A DNA stretch of 64,000 nucleotides from Viscum album (Eukaryota > Streptophyta > Magnoliopsida > Santalales > Viscaceae), in assembly GCA_963277665.1 (NCBI GenBank), contig OY728121.1:1656622062-1656686061 (forward strand). The letters are read 5' to 3'. Shown here one piece after another: positions 38,621 to 51,030 of this stretch; position 1 is the stretch's first letter; every line of letters begins with the position of its first letter. A program made the translations under genes and the position numbers. The notes under the pieces were generated by a model, which was not told the DNA's origin, searched no databases, and saw only the letters and a program-made list of their open reading frames with translations.

Positions 38621-40330
38621 GTTTTGGGTGTCACCCTAGAACCCATACTGATGGTTAAGCCTATTGAATCCAGGAAGATGATGATTTTCCTGGGGTTTCC
38701 ACCATCCTTTGTGATGATTATAGTTATTTATATACATGATATGTGATTTACCAAGATGCCTTAGAATCACCTGGTGGGCCATTCATTACTTTGATTTTAT
38801 GGGATTCCCTAGAATCACCTGCAGATATGGATGGGAGCATAGGATACCTAGAATATATGGGAACTAGTCTCACAATATTTTAGAGGTGAATTCCTAATCT
38901 GAAAAAAATACATCCAATATGGTTGACACATTCCTGGATTCCTATAGGTGGTTCCTATGATCCATCATTGAAGCAAATGTTATGCATGTATAAAGGAAAT
39001 AATGGGATTTATTTTGTATTGTGAGACCATTGAAAATTCCTTGGGAGGATGGTATTCAAATGCTGATTCCATTAGACCATTGTGAATCCATCTAACCTTG
39101 AAATTCAAATGGAGGTATTAGGTTCCAAGTGGTAACCAATCCCCAAGAATGGATTTTTTATATCCAAAGGATGAGTATTATATCCCCTCATTCAACACCT
39201 ATTATACCCTATAGGAACAGGAGGATACACTCGATATGTTATGATTTAGGGGCTATGTTTTATTGGATTCTTGGAAAATTGATTGTGGGTTCCAAGATAG
39301 TATTTATGATAATTACCAAGTCTCTCAAGAATTAGTCATGTATAGACATATAGGGTTGTCTAGGACCTCCCCCTCTTAGAAATAAGATGTTTTCTTGATG
39401 TTGTGAATGCCCAGGTACTACCATGGGGCTCATCATGTGGTCCTAATGATTATGGATGTATGGTGATTTATTAGGGTAAGCTTATCATCTAGGTTGAGGC
39501 ATCAACATGGGATCCCAAAATAATGGAACAAGTCCCCCCCTAAGTAGATTCCCTTGATTAGAGATTCCCCGGAACTGGTTGACGTGGGTATAGTTTATTG
39601 AGGTTATTGTCCTGAGGATAAAAAATGGTTATTGGTCTTTGACCAGGTTATATGTATACACTCTTGGGGTGGTTGTGATGTTGTAGTTGGAATGATCTCC
39701 ATGATGTTCTCAGATACATTACTAAATCATTATGGAGATGGTATTATTTTTTGTTTATTTATTTATTTTTGTTCTTTAGTAATTTATGGTTTACAGATGA
39801 GAATATCACATGTCTATATCACTAAATTTCTGGTATGCAGGTGATCATGTTGGTGGTTTCCTATTATGTTATATACTCATACCCTGCTTCAGAACCCATT
39901 GCAGTTGGGTACCTAAGAATACTATCACTTGGTTATAGACATAGGTTATGTTGAGTATAGTCATTTCATGATATATAATTATAGACCAGATTTTTAGTAT
40001 ACTTAAAATAGATATTTATATAGCCTTAATGTATTTACTTTTTATGCAAGAATTATCATTCAAATTTGTGTTTTTCATTTCAATTTGTTATAGAATGTTA
40101 TTGTTTATTTATTTTTAGATGAATAATAATACATTTATTTGTCCCCACTTCAATTTCTCACTATGATATGCATGTATCATCCCACAGACATAACACTTTA
40201 AACCCCTATTTATAGTTGATAGCCTCTGGTGTATGGGGGTACACATGAGTTCATGTAAAGTTCTAATTTGGTTACTACTCATGGTGATCCTTGTTAGGGA
40301 ATTACAATGTGTGAAATATTCTATTACTAT
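38616..40330. repeat. Repeat family R2, copy 2, part 3
   Basis: It continues the R2 alignment from 26948: 38620-38660 (tgtcaccctagaaccc, gttaagcc) matches 12110-12150; 39750-39850 (atttatggtttacagatgag) matches 13270-13330; 40140-40290 matches 13640-13790. No convincing gene is present. The open stretch 39632-39844 is not conserved as protein in the other copy. Copia internal sequence begins to the right by about 40560. Confidence 0.55.
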
Positions 40331-40559
40331 CATCACTACTAGAATCGTTGTATGATATGGTTAAAAAAGTAATTCAGTAATGTGAAAAGACTGGTATAGT
40401 GTTTGAAGACGTCTAATATTTAATCCACAATTTTGAGTTCGGGTGATGAGAGTTCTAGGTACCTTCTGGTAATTTTATTAGCACTAATTGATGAGTGATC
40501 TCACCTCAGAGAAAGAAAAAATGTTGAATGGAGTATATGTCTTGGGGGAAGTGTCTTGG

Positions 40560-43500
40560 AAATTTGACTGGTCTAGGGCGCAACTATTGGAATTATGGTA
40601 AGCGAGGAAATATCTAGAGGAATTATAGTAATTGCATTGAAGGGATCATAAGTGAAAATTTCAGAAGTTAAAATTTCATTAGTTCAATGTATAGAGGAAA
40701 AACACAACTACTCACAATTCATAATCTAAGGGTCCCATGAGTGGTAGACTCTGATGCATCCTTCAACTCAATGGATGCTCATGGATGCATAGAGAATTAT
40801 GCATCAAGAATCATCTAGATAGTTTTTCCAGTGGATGACGAGGCTTTGGATATTTTTGGAAATATAAATATATATATATATATATATTTACACATAATTG
40901 GATTTTTATTCAACTAAATGGAGTGAGACACAAACCAGGTCTCTAGAAGAATCTCATCTCTGTAGGGTAGTTAGATGAGGATGGATTTTATACAACATTC
41001 ACCAATGGTTTTTGGAAATTGACTAAGTGATCCATGGTAGTTTCATGAGGAGTAAAATATGGTACACTTTACTTGACTATAAATCCATATGGAAGTTTAG
41101 TGGCTAGAATTTTAGTGTTAGTAAATCCAAAGGTGTGTTATTGTAGACTCAATAACCATAGGGATAATAACATATAGGTTTTGATGGGGAAGGTGATTTT
41201 AAAGCTCAATAATTTAACTATCAAAATTTGTTATGTTTGTGTTCTTTTAAATACAAATAGGGTCTAATTTAGCATGAAATGGAAATAAAATAGCTTCTTA
41301 GAAGTTGGAATTAGTTCACATTGTTTTATGGGGTCCTCCCTCAGTCCAATCTCATGGAGGATCATATTATATCACGTCATTAATTGAATATTACATTAGG
41401 AAGGTATGGTTTTATTTTCTTAAAAATAATGTTTATGAGTTTAGTACCTTTATACTTTGGAGAGAAAGGGAGGATTCAGAAAGTGGAAAAAAAATTAAAT
41501 TCCATAGATCTGAAAATGGTGGACAGTACAATAGTATAATTTTGGAGAACATCTTCCAAAAGAATGTGACCAGGATTGTGAGAATAGTACATGTAACTCC
41601 ACAGCATAATGTATGTGTGGAGAGGATGATCAAAACATTGATAGAGAATTCTTGATGTATGTGTGTTCACTCAAGTTTTTCTAAAGTCATATTGGTGAAA
41701 AAAACCAATATGATAGAATAATTGGTCAATAGAAGTCCAACCTCTGAGTGGTAAAATGTTTACCATAAGAGCTACAGTTTGGTAAAATACCAGAAGTATC
41801 CTACCTCATTATATATAGATACATTTTCTACACTCGTGTTGATGAAAAGTACATTGATAAATTGGAGGAAAATTCAGAATCCAATTTCCTTTTAGGTTAT
41901 TAGAATGAAGAATTTGGTCACAAACTATGGAATTATGTGATTGAAAAATCATCATAATTCGATATGTAATATTTATTGAAAATATTATATCGAAAGATAG
42001 GAAATTGGTTGAATAATATGGTGAGGTGAATCAGTCTACTTCCAAAGAACATTTTTATCTATAGGAAAACACTAGTTGATAAAAAATAATAGTGATACAA
42101 TATTTATTCATGAATGTGCCAGTAATTTGACCAATATTAGATTCTCTAGCATTATCAAGAACTAAAAAATACCTAGGGAAATATCTAGTAGAATAGAAAT
42201 AGGATGTTGGAGCACCCAAAGTTCAAAAACTAGAAATTAAAGTACCATAGAGTTTAGAAACTTCTCAAAGAAGATATTATAGAGTCGTATAACTAGTACA
42301 ATTATGCGAGGTAAATGGAAACATTTTAATTATACTAGATACTGGAGAATGATAATATCTAGAATAGGTATAAACACTCGGTGACCTCAAGTAGTGTGAT
42401 TCATCTGTGGAGGAATAAATGAATTACATAATGTTTAATGGAAATTGGGTGATGAATTTACTATTCGGAAGGAATTAATCATAGGGGAAAAATGGTTTTA
42501 TCATTTAAATTATGAAGCTAATTGTAGTATAATAAACAAAGAATGGTTAGTGGTGAGAGTATTCCAACATAAGGAAGGAATCAATTTCTCTAAAATAATT
42601 TCCCCGGTAGTTAATCCTACTACCATTTAGATTGTTCTAATTATTTTTTATTTATATAGTTTACAATTGGAGTAAATGGATGTCAAAATTACCATTAATT
42701 ATGGAAATTTGTAGAGGGAGATATACATGAAACAAGCCAAGAGATTAAAAGACCATCAAAAGGAGGGCTTTGTGTGTAAATTGAAAAAAAAATTATCTTT
42801 GGATTTAAATAAGAACATTTATAGTGTAACCATATGTTGAATTATTTCATGAATAAATATGGTTTTGAAAGCATATACTGTGGTCACTTATGTTATTGGA
42901 AGTCCAGAAAATATGTGACTTATGTTTTGCTCTTACTCTATGGTGCTGACATTTTACTTTTAGATTCATAGATTCAATGGATTTAGGATCTAAAGGGGAA
43001 TTTATCCAAAGATTTTAAATTAAAGATATTTGACATGACTATAAAATCTTTGTGATAAGGATATAAATGGATTGAAAAGACTATACTCCAGTGTTTTCCT
43101 AGAGAGAATAAATTGTGAATATTATCTAGAAATTTTGGATGACCAGATGTAATTCAATCAAAATCCCACTTGTTGGGTACTTCAAGTTATACAAGGAACA
43201 AGTTCCTTTAATATAATATGTTTTCTAGTGTATGGAGAATGTTTCATGTGATTCATGAATTGGAAGCTCAATTTTTCTGATGATAAACCCGGGTATTTCC
43301 ATTATAGTGTAAGTAATAAATCGACTAATGTCTAAACTTAGAAAGGAGAATTGGGAATCTATGAAGTGGATCCTCTAATTATGGAAAGTATCAGTATATA
43401 CAATTTTGTAATTTGAGGAATATTATCCTCAACGAGGATTTGTTTGATTTATATTTTAATATAAATTATGATACTCGGAAAAACATAATGGTTTTTGTGT

Positions 43501-43880
43501 TAACATTTAGGATAATGATAGTAATATCGATGTATTTTCTACATCTAGTGATTAATTTGCCTACAATGAAATTGGAATATGTTGTATCTATAGAATATTG
43601 AAATAATTTGATCTGGTTGATGTGATTTTTGAAGGATTTGGGAAATGGTTCAGAAGGATGAATGTTATTCTACAATAGTCAGATTGTTATCCTCCTTGAT
43701 AAGTGTCCATTTTTCCTGAATGGAAATACATTTTACAATCTTCTAAAATCTACAATAATACAAGGTGTTAATTCTATGGAAAATCATATAGAAAAAAAAT
43801 CTATTTTATATGTTCAAGGAGGTGTTTTTCCTAAATAACTTAAGGAAACACTGTGACTTATTGGGACATGGAGGAATGAA
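40560..43880 (+). pseudogene. Copia (Tork-like) gag end and pol: zinc knuckle, PR, INT, RT, RNase H
   Basis: All copia pol domains occur in order, with many stops and shifts. A Gag zinc knuckle at 40585-40630 reads YWNYGKRGNI, its cysteines turned to tyrosines. Protease at 40735-40870 has VVDSDASFNS and VDDEALDIFG, with DSG changed to DSD. The pre-integrase block at 40930-41080 has KNLISVG and KYGTLYLT. Integrase at 41305-41655 is open and reads LVHIVLWGPPSVQSHGG, RSENGGQYNS and VTPQHNVCVERM; two of the catalytic acids are altered. Reverse transcriptase from 42445 has FQHKEGINFSKIISPVV, then EIYMKQ and VCKLKKKLS. RNase H ends near 43600 with MKLEYVV, and a KHCDLLG tail lies near 43850. Most of gag is missing on the left: only about 200 bp separate R2 from the knuckle. 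Confidence 0.85.
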
Positions 43881-44156
43881 ATTAAGAAGGAGAATACTAC
43901 AAATACCTGAAATGAGGATACAGTTTGACAAAAGTTTTGGAGGGTTCCAAAGATATTCCTTGAATAAATCATTAAGTGGTAGATTTTTTGTATTGTGAAG
44001 CTTATTTATTTCACCATATTTAACTCATAAATTATTCAATATTTGGTAGTTTTTTTACCTTATCAAATAAACATATGTAAAAACCTTTCACATGATTGTG
44101 TGCTTATTTTAAGGTCATGTACTTTTGATGGGTTGAGTTGACAAATTTATATTATC

Positions 44157-44167
44157 CAAATGGGGGT
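44157..44167 (+). other. Polypurine tract remnant of the plus-strand copia
   Basis: The word ccaaatggggg precedes tagtggaaattata. Related elements have ccaaatgggggattgttggaa, purine tract then LTR start, so the LTR probably begins at 44167-44168. Confidence 0.55.
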
Positions 44168-45530
44168 AGTGGAAATTATACTAGCTGTAGTGGTTGAGTT
44201 GTTGTTTGATACTATAGAATGGTTAATTCAATGGATGGATGGCCATGATTCTCAAATGGTGGTGGAATAGGTTTAGCGGTTACGGATCTCTATAAATGAG
44301 AGTTGGGGAAGGATACTACAATAATAATTTTTTTAAAAAAAATTGAAGTTTAATCAATGTATATTTCTCTACAATGATTACTAACCTTATAATTACTATA
44401 ATATAATAGTTTATGGTGCTCTATTATAGATTAAGTATGAAATTTCTAACCATGTAATCTTATGTTTTGATTTATTTTACTTATTGTTTCTTTCTTGATT
44501 AAGTATGTCTGGAGTGTGAATGAGATGTAATTAAGAAGTGGTGACTAGGGTGTAGAGAAATTCTAATTTCATGTACACTAAATATATAATGTATTTACTG
44601 GTTGTTGATGTTCTACAGTGTTGAACAATAAGTGGATACAAATTTTTGATGAACTTAGGTTCAACCATCTTGTGATTATATCATCTTTTGTCCAACTTTT
44701 CAACGTCGGGATAGTAAAGATGTAGTATGACCCACATATTCTACGACATGGGTATTGGAATTGATACCAATGAATTTTTTTTGGACTGGTGGTAGGTAGG
44801 GTTATGTTCCAACCCACATAAATTTCAATTTTTTATGTATTATGTGTTTGGTAGATACAAAGGGGATGAAAGCATAAATTTTTTTCCATTGAGTCATGAG
44901 AGAAAACAACTAGTGTGGAAGTGTTTTGGGATACCTTATGGGTATTTTCTCTTGATAATATGTTATTATACTTGTATATAATATTGGGTGAGTGATCCTT
45001 GTTGAGGTTGGGTGATAAATGACCCAAAAGGTGCTGGATAGATTTATTGTATATCCATTAGATCATTATTATTCTTTTTCCATTACTCAATGAGAGTTTT
45101 TAGGGATTATCCTACTAATTATACATGTATTATAACATAGATATATAAAATATTTTTTCAGGATTGTAGGAAATACATGGTGAGTAAGGTTGACTTTATT
45201 ATCATAGTGATTTGAGCTATTGTCGGGGTCACTACCATAAGTGTTTTCTTCTGGAATTTCATTTTTTATAACTTTCACTAGTATGACTTTTCATGCATTG
45301 TGGTTATTATGTGATGGTTTATTTATTTATATCAGGGTGTTAATCAATGGCCTTATCATTGTAATCATTATAGTTTTGAGGGAAATTCCACTAATTTTTT
45401 GTAATTTATAGCCTCAATGCTAGTCACCATCTTATGGCCTATCAGAGTTTCTCTTTAGGGGTTAATCTCACTATCACTATAGAACCAAGAGGGATTACCA
45501 ATGGGGGTGGTTCTTGATGATGAATTTTCT
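44168..45530 (+). mobile_element. 3' LTR of the plus-strand copia
   Basis: It follows the polypurine remnant. It holds the promoter-like stretch ggatctctataaatgagag with TATAAATG at 44291-44298. Its first 550 bp align with 10495-10865 and the rest with 5151-5940, that is, with the 3' and 5' LTR remnants of the other copia. Together these give a ~1.36-kb LTR. The right end near 45530 is placed where the homology to 5940 runs out. No coding sequence is present. Confidence 0.55.
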
Positions 45531-46779
45531 AGAATTTTATGATCATGATTTTAAGGATTCACTGGGTTTTCATGAAAGAGGTTTCAAAGGTTTTTTGGCT
45601 CATCACTAGTGGGATTTAAGGATTTATTATCTTATCACCGATTTGGATTTCTGGGTTTATTGTCTCATCACTATAAGGACTAAGGATTCATTTAATATTA
45701 AAAAAATTTATTTAGAATTTTTTTCTCATTACCAATGTCATTAAAGATTCATTAGCTCATTGCCAATGAGGTTTTACAGGTATTTTTCTCACCAAAAAGA
45801 TTAAGTATTCTATATATCCTAACCAATGAGGATTTAAGAGTTTTATATCTCATCCCTAATAGGATTAAAGAATAGAAATACTGTTAAGAAGAGGTTATAA
45901 ATTTAGGAGGACACCGAGTGGTGTTATATTTTTTCATTCCATCCAGGTAGGTTTTAACGTCCCAAGGATTTAATGGTTGATCATCACCTACTAGAGGTGT
46001 AGGGTTTTTTGGATTGATCCCAAGAGAGGGGCTTCTTATATATCTTAATGGAAGGAATAATATACACTACAATTTGGTGTCATACAATTAGGCACATCAT
46101 TATATTTTGGTTTCTACAATAAGAACCATTGTTTTCTCTTTTAATGTTGTGCATTTATTACCATTATATGTGTTATTTTAGGCCTTAAATCAAGGACCAA
46201 TGGTGTTAATTTTATGTTCATACACCCATGACCAATGGTCTTCCTTTGAAATTCATGCGATCAGGATGAGTATGGATTATAGTTTTTGGTCACCCAACTT
46301 TCACCCTTATGTTAAATTGATTAACAATATTATGGTGTGGGACTTATGAACATGTGGCCCATTATTTTCTTTGATAGATGAGTTAATTGATGGAATGGGG
46401 TTTCCACTAGATTTGGAACCCTTGAATCTCATGTCCTCAAGAAAACATGGAAATGGAATAGTTTTATTAATAAAAAAGTGTGATCTAATTGTGATCCCCT
46501 CATATCTATTGGAATATATAAAAGGTGAAAGATTACTCAATGCATATTTGGTGAACTAGTGTGAGAAAATTAGGGCTTGTGATGGATAAAAAGATATATT
46601 GAGGGGGTTCTGTATTTCCTATATGTTTAATATATGGGGTTTCACCATGAAAGGTTCCTAACTACCCTAAGCTTTAAGAGACAAAAAAGAGGCATGAACT
46701 TTATGTTGGATTAGACACCCATTTGATACACTTATCTCGAGTGTTGGTAGTTCCTTGAAGAGGGGTAAGTATTTGAATC
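45531..46779. other. Unassigned repeat-like DNA with a minisatellite
   Basis: AT-rich sequence between the plus-strand copia LTR and the minus-strand copia LTR. Apart from the ~32-bp tandem repeat at 45599-45870 I see no feature. Short overlapping open stretches on both strands at 46307-46559 are not recognisable as proteins. A TATA-like gaatatataaaagg at 46510-46523 may be an LTR promoter remnant, but nothing else supports it. Confidence 0.4.
45599..45870 (+). repeat. Degenerate ~32-bp tandem repeat, about nine units
   Basis: Units begin with ctcatcac-like words at 45599, 45631, 45664, 45725, 45756, 45788, 45818 and 45849, giving steps of 32, 33, 61 (two units), 31, 32, 30 and 31 bp. The common form is ctcatcaccaatgaggattt followed by aaggatttattat. 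Units are diverged by substitutions and small gaps. Confidence 0.8.
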
Positions 46780-47345
46780 CAATGTATAATGATTTGGTCA
46801 TTTTTGTATTATATTTAATAATGAACATGAGGAGAAGAATATATATTCCGCCTACCTCCATGGAGGGAACACCAACCCATGGATTGAAGAATGTTTTGTA
46901 GGGACTCCTATACACCATAGGGGTGATATAACATTAACTATATTAAGAAATATATTTCAGGAAGAATATAGTATCAACTATGGATCAACAATATCTCACT
47001 TTCAAATTGGGATGATTGTATCCTATTATATTTACATCCTCTATGCTCTTTATTAAATGATGATCATCAACCATATGAATAATATTCGGTCCCATCTCGT
47101 GGAATTCAAGAATTTCAACTTATTAGTGCTAATTTATTGAAAACATAAATGAATGAGTGTTTTATACCATAATTGAACCAAATATTTGGTCCAAAACCAA
47201 TGAAATCATGTGCATGATGGAAAGAAACAAGAATCACATTCATGTGTAGATGGCTATGGGGTGTTGTTCAACCACAGTTTTCACATGCACCGGTATTGTG
47301 TGGTGTATCCCATTTTAATGTACATATAACAATATGCTAATTTCA
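46780..47345 (-). mobile_element. 3' LTR of the outer minus-strand copia
   Basis: It aligns with 49338-49922 and 56397-57095, the LTRs of the inner element. Anchors are atggatcaacaatatctcac at 46978 against 56737, and the block near 47290-47340 (gtggtgtatcccattttaat). The left end is uncertain by about 100 bp because homology weakens below 46790. Confidence 0.65.
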
Positions 47346-48500
47346 CTATAATCACATAAGTTCTTTTGGAAAAAATTCAAAATAATTTGTGAATCCATCC
47401 AAAATATTTTTGATATGGTTTCGCAAATTTTTCTTAATTTGGAAAAAAACATTATAAAAATGGAAATACTTATCTGAAGGCATAGAAATATGACCATGTA
47501 GGACTTATTATAATTGAAAAAAATTAGAAATACCAATTTTATAGATGTAACAAATGACCATCCTATAGAAAATAATTAGTGATACTCAAGTTACTAAGGG
47601 GTCTAATGTGATATCCATCAAGAATACTCTTGTCTCTGTATGAACATGTCCACCACAAGATGCATTACCTATATCATATTTATACCTATATAATTTTCGG
47701 TTCCATGACATCGAGTAACCACTAAACATATAACATGTCAATATAGTATAGAATAACCTTTTTTTAATTCTCTGAAAAAGACTGACTAAGTTAATGAATA
47801 CATAACATTTCATTCATCTTACAGATGAGTGATTCATATTCCTTTAATCGTGTTAAATAAACACATCATATGTGACTCAACTAATAATGGCCACGTATTT
47901 CCTCATTCTAATTCAATTAAGGGACAAATTTTATTAACATATCATACAAGTGGAAAAATCATATCTTGGTTTCACTCCAACCAATTAAGTGGGCAACAAC
48001 ATACCCAGACACACTTGCACTAGATAATTTCATTTTTTTACATATATAAGTAGGTTATCAAAGTTTGATATTTTTTATGCTAGTTATCTACCCAACCTCA
48101 AGGAAGAAGTATTGATGATAATATTACACCCCTGAGTATATCGATGACTCAATGACATTCAATGGGATATAATTTAGTGGATCTGTCCATGTAACATGTC
48201 TCTACATATTACCACCTGAATATATACATCATATCTAAATTAAAAATATTTGTAATGAGTAGAATAATATATTAAAGTTAACCATATCATATCATCATAT
48301 CCTAGAAGACTCTATAATGATAATTGGTTAGCGATAAATTAAAGTTATAATTTGAGGGGATATTTACCATTCAACCATTCATATAAAATAAATTTCAACA
48401 CACTTGAGTGAATGATAAATTTATGTTTATTTATTATAACAAAATGATATATTTAAAACCATTATGACAAATATCTCATGTTTTAAACACCCATAAATTC
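47346..48500 (-). other. 3' non-coding spacer of the outer copia
   Basis: About 1.1 kb lies between the RNase H end and the LTR. It aligns along its length with 49923-51030 in the inner element (for example actcaagttactaaggggtc against actcaagctgctatgtgggt). There is no clear frame shared by both copies. Confidence 0.6.
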
Positions 48501-49332
48501 TACAAAACCCTTATATTATTTTTGTGGTAATGGATTCATCAACGGATCTTCTATATTATTCTATGTATCTACCCAAATGATCATAAATATTTCCAATCAC
48601 AATGATATCTTTTATAATATCATATTTTTGGAGTATTTTTTTGGTCCTTTGGAGAGAACATAGAACCTTAGATAGAGAAGTAATACCATTATTATCACAA
48701 TATAGCTCAATTTTAACATAATTCTAGAAACTACTATAAGTTTGGTAATGAAATTCTAGATCCAAATAACATTATTCACAACAACTAATGAAAATATGCA
48801 TTCTAATAATTTATTCAGTCTACTATGGTGGATATTTTGTAATTCTTCCAATTGACAGCTCCACTATTTAGAAAAAAAATCCAGATTGAGATTTATGATC
48901 ATCATTATCAAAATGAAAAAACACATTTGTGTAACGTTTCAAATAGAGATCATATTATCCTCTAAAGTACATAAAAATAAACTTAGTTCTTCTCAAGTAT
49001 ATAATAATATTTTTTATAGTAATCCAGTTACCCTTACTAGGATTGGATTTGTATCTACATGTTATATTGAAAGAATAAGAGACAATAGATTGAGTATGCA
49101 ACAAGGAATACATTGTAGATCCTATGGAGGATACATAAGGAAATATATATATCCTTTGTATTTATTTAAGAAGGATCCTGAATCTTCCCAAGATTCATGC
49201 CATGAAATATAGTTTAAGAACCCTTATTTTAGTTATCTTGGTTAAACAATATTTGGACATTAATAATATATGAGTTATGACTCAATATAAGAATCCACTT
49301 AGATCGGTCTATATAGATCGTAAAACCTCGTA
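48501..49332 (-). pseudogene. Outer copia: RT C-terminus and RNase H
   Basis: On the minus strand the right end reads IYIDRSKWILILSHNSYI, the copia RT block IYRDRSKRxLGLSQxxYI. Going left, 49210-48860 aligns base by base with 51440-51800, the RNase H part of the inner element. This is the continuation of 57101-59310: the reverse transcriptase breaks at 57101 and resumes at 49332 after the inner element. It is full of stops. RNase H would remove the RNA strand of the hybrid during cDNA synthesis. Confidence 0.75.
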
Positions 49333-49337
49333 TGTGG

Positions 49338-49922
49338 TGGGTGTTTTTTATCATCATATAACCATTGGAAGTGCAAGAAAACCTAAACATATAAGCATTC
49401 ATCTCCAAGGAATAAAAAGTGAAAATATATAAAAAAGATGTTGTAAAATATAATACCATAGACAACTAAATACCAAAAAATTCTATTTCTTTTGTTGATG
49501 GATTGTGCTTGATAATGTTCACAAACAGAATCAGGCATATGCCTCTTACCTTTGAGGGGGGTACATCGGCTTGTGGATCCATGATTGTTTTTCGAGGACT
49601 CAAAAACACTGAAGCGGTGATAGTTCCTTCATTATTTGAAAAATTACATTCCATGAATAAGGGAGTTTCAAATATAGATAAATAGTATCTCATTACCAAT
49701 AGAGTAGGATCACATATTTTTCATATTTCCATCCTCAATGATCATTATTAAACAAAGAGTGTTGTCCATAAATAACAACTCATGAGATATCTCATTTAAA
49801 TTGACCATCAAAAATTTTTGGTTATCATTTATTCAACACTTAAATGAATTTTATCACATTCAATAAACAAACCAACATGGTGTGGTGAATCTCATTTTAG
49901 TGCACACCCAATAATATTCAAC
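49338..49922 (-). repeat. 3' LTR of the inner copia
   Basis: It aligns with 56397-57095 (for example ttgataatg then cctcttacctttgaggggg near 49540 against cctcttacttatgagggggt near 56610). It starts tgggtgtttttta on the plus strand. The right end near 49922 (aatattcaac) is placed by comparison of the three LTR copies. Confidence 0.7.
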
Positions 49923-51030
49923 TTGAACTAAAATAATAAAAAGACATAATTCACAACTTCACAACTCTTTATGAATATGTCCAAAGTCTTTGGGATACTG
50001 TTTCATCAAACTCTGAATTTTTTAAATTATTTTTATAAAACATAATACTTATTCAAAAACCTAACTATGTGACCCTATATGCATTAGTATAATTGAAAAA
50101 AATATAAAATATTTATTTCAATGATATAAGTAACGAGTGGACTCTAGAAAATAATAAGCACCACTCAAGCTGCTATGTGGGTCTAATGTGATCCCTATAA
50201 AATGTTATCATATCTCTATATGAACATTTTAACCATAATATATATCATATAAAAAATATTTATACCTTTATAATACATTTTTATATGACATAAAAGTTAC
50301 CACTATTCATGGAACATGTCAATATTGTATAGGTTAACTCATCTTTTTTTCTTTCTTTGAAAAGACTAACTATGTTGATGAATGCATCACATTTCATTCA
50401 TGTTATAGATGAGCACATCACATACCTCTCATCTCAGTAGATAGATTAATCATATATGACACAAAAAATCATTTCCATTCATTTTCCTAGAATAATTAAA
50501 TTAAATTATAACTGTATTTAACTTTTCATACAAGTTAAACAATCCAATCTTGTTTGTCCTCCAACTGAGGATGTGATCATAAACATACTGAACCACCCCC
50601 GTATTAGCTAAGATAACTTTTGACTTATGTATGTTGGGTATCAAATTATGAAGGTTCCAATTCTAGGTATATTTCTAACCTTAGGTAACAAATATTGATA
50701 ATAATCATACACCCCTTAAGTATATCAATGATTTAATAAAATTCCAAGAGATATACTTTATAAAATCAATCTAAGTAAAAAGTTGATACATATGCCTCAT
50801 GAATTTATTCTCCATATCTCAATTACAAATCTTTATAATGTGTACATGCATATATTCAATCTTACATTATCATATCAACAAAACACATAAAAATTAGTTT
50901 TGATTATTGGTTAGGTACAACCTAAAGTCATGCTTAAAGGTGATATATCATTCAATAGTTTATGTTAAATAAATTGTATCCCACATAAATTAATGAAAAA
51001 ACAGATATTTACATTTTTAAAATAATAAGA
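49923..51030 (-). other. 3' non-coding spacer of the inner copia
   Basis: About 1.1 kb between RNase H and the LTR, homologous to 47346-48500. No frame is open in both copies. The polypurine tract beside the LTR is not clear. Confidence 0.6.

Noticed and set aside
41433..41670. Two minus-strand open frames of 64-66 residues
   Set aside because: They are antisense to the clear copia integrase on the plus strand.
44755..44770. attgataccaat, a minus-strand primer-binding-site-like word
   Set aside because: It lies within the plus-strand copia LTR, and no LTR end or minus-strand gag is next to it.
48886..49212. 108-residue plus-strand open frame
   Set aside because: It is the antisense shadow of the outer copia RNase H region.
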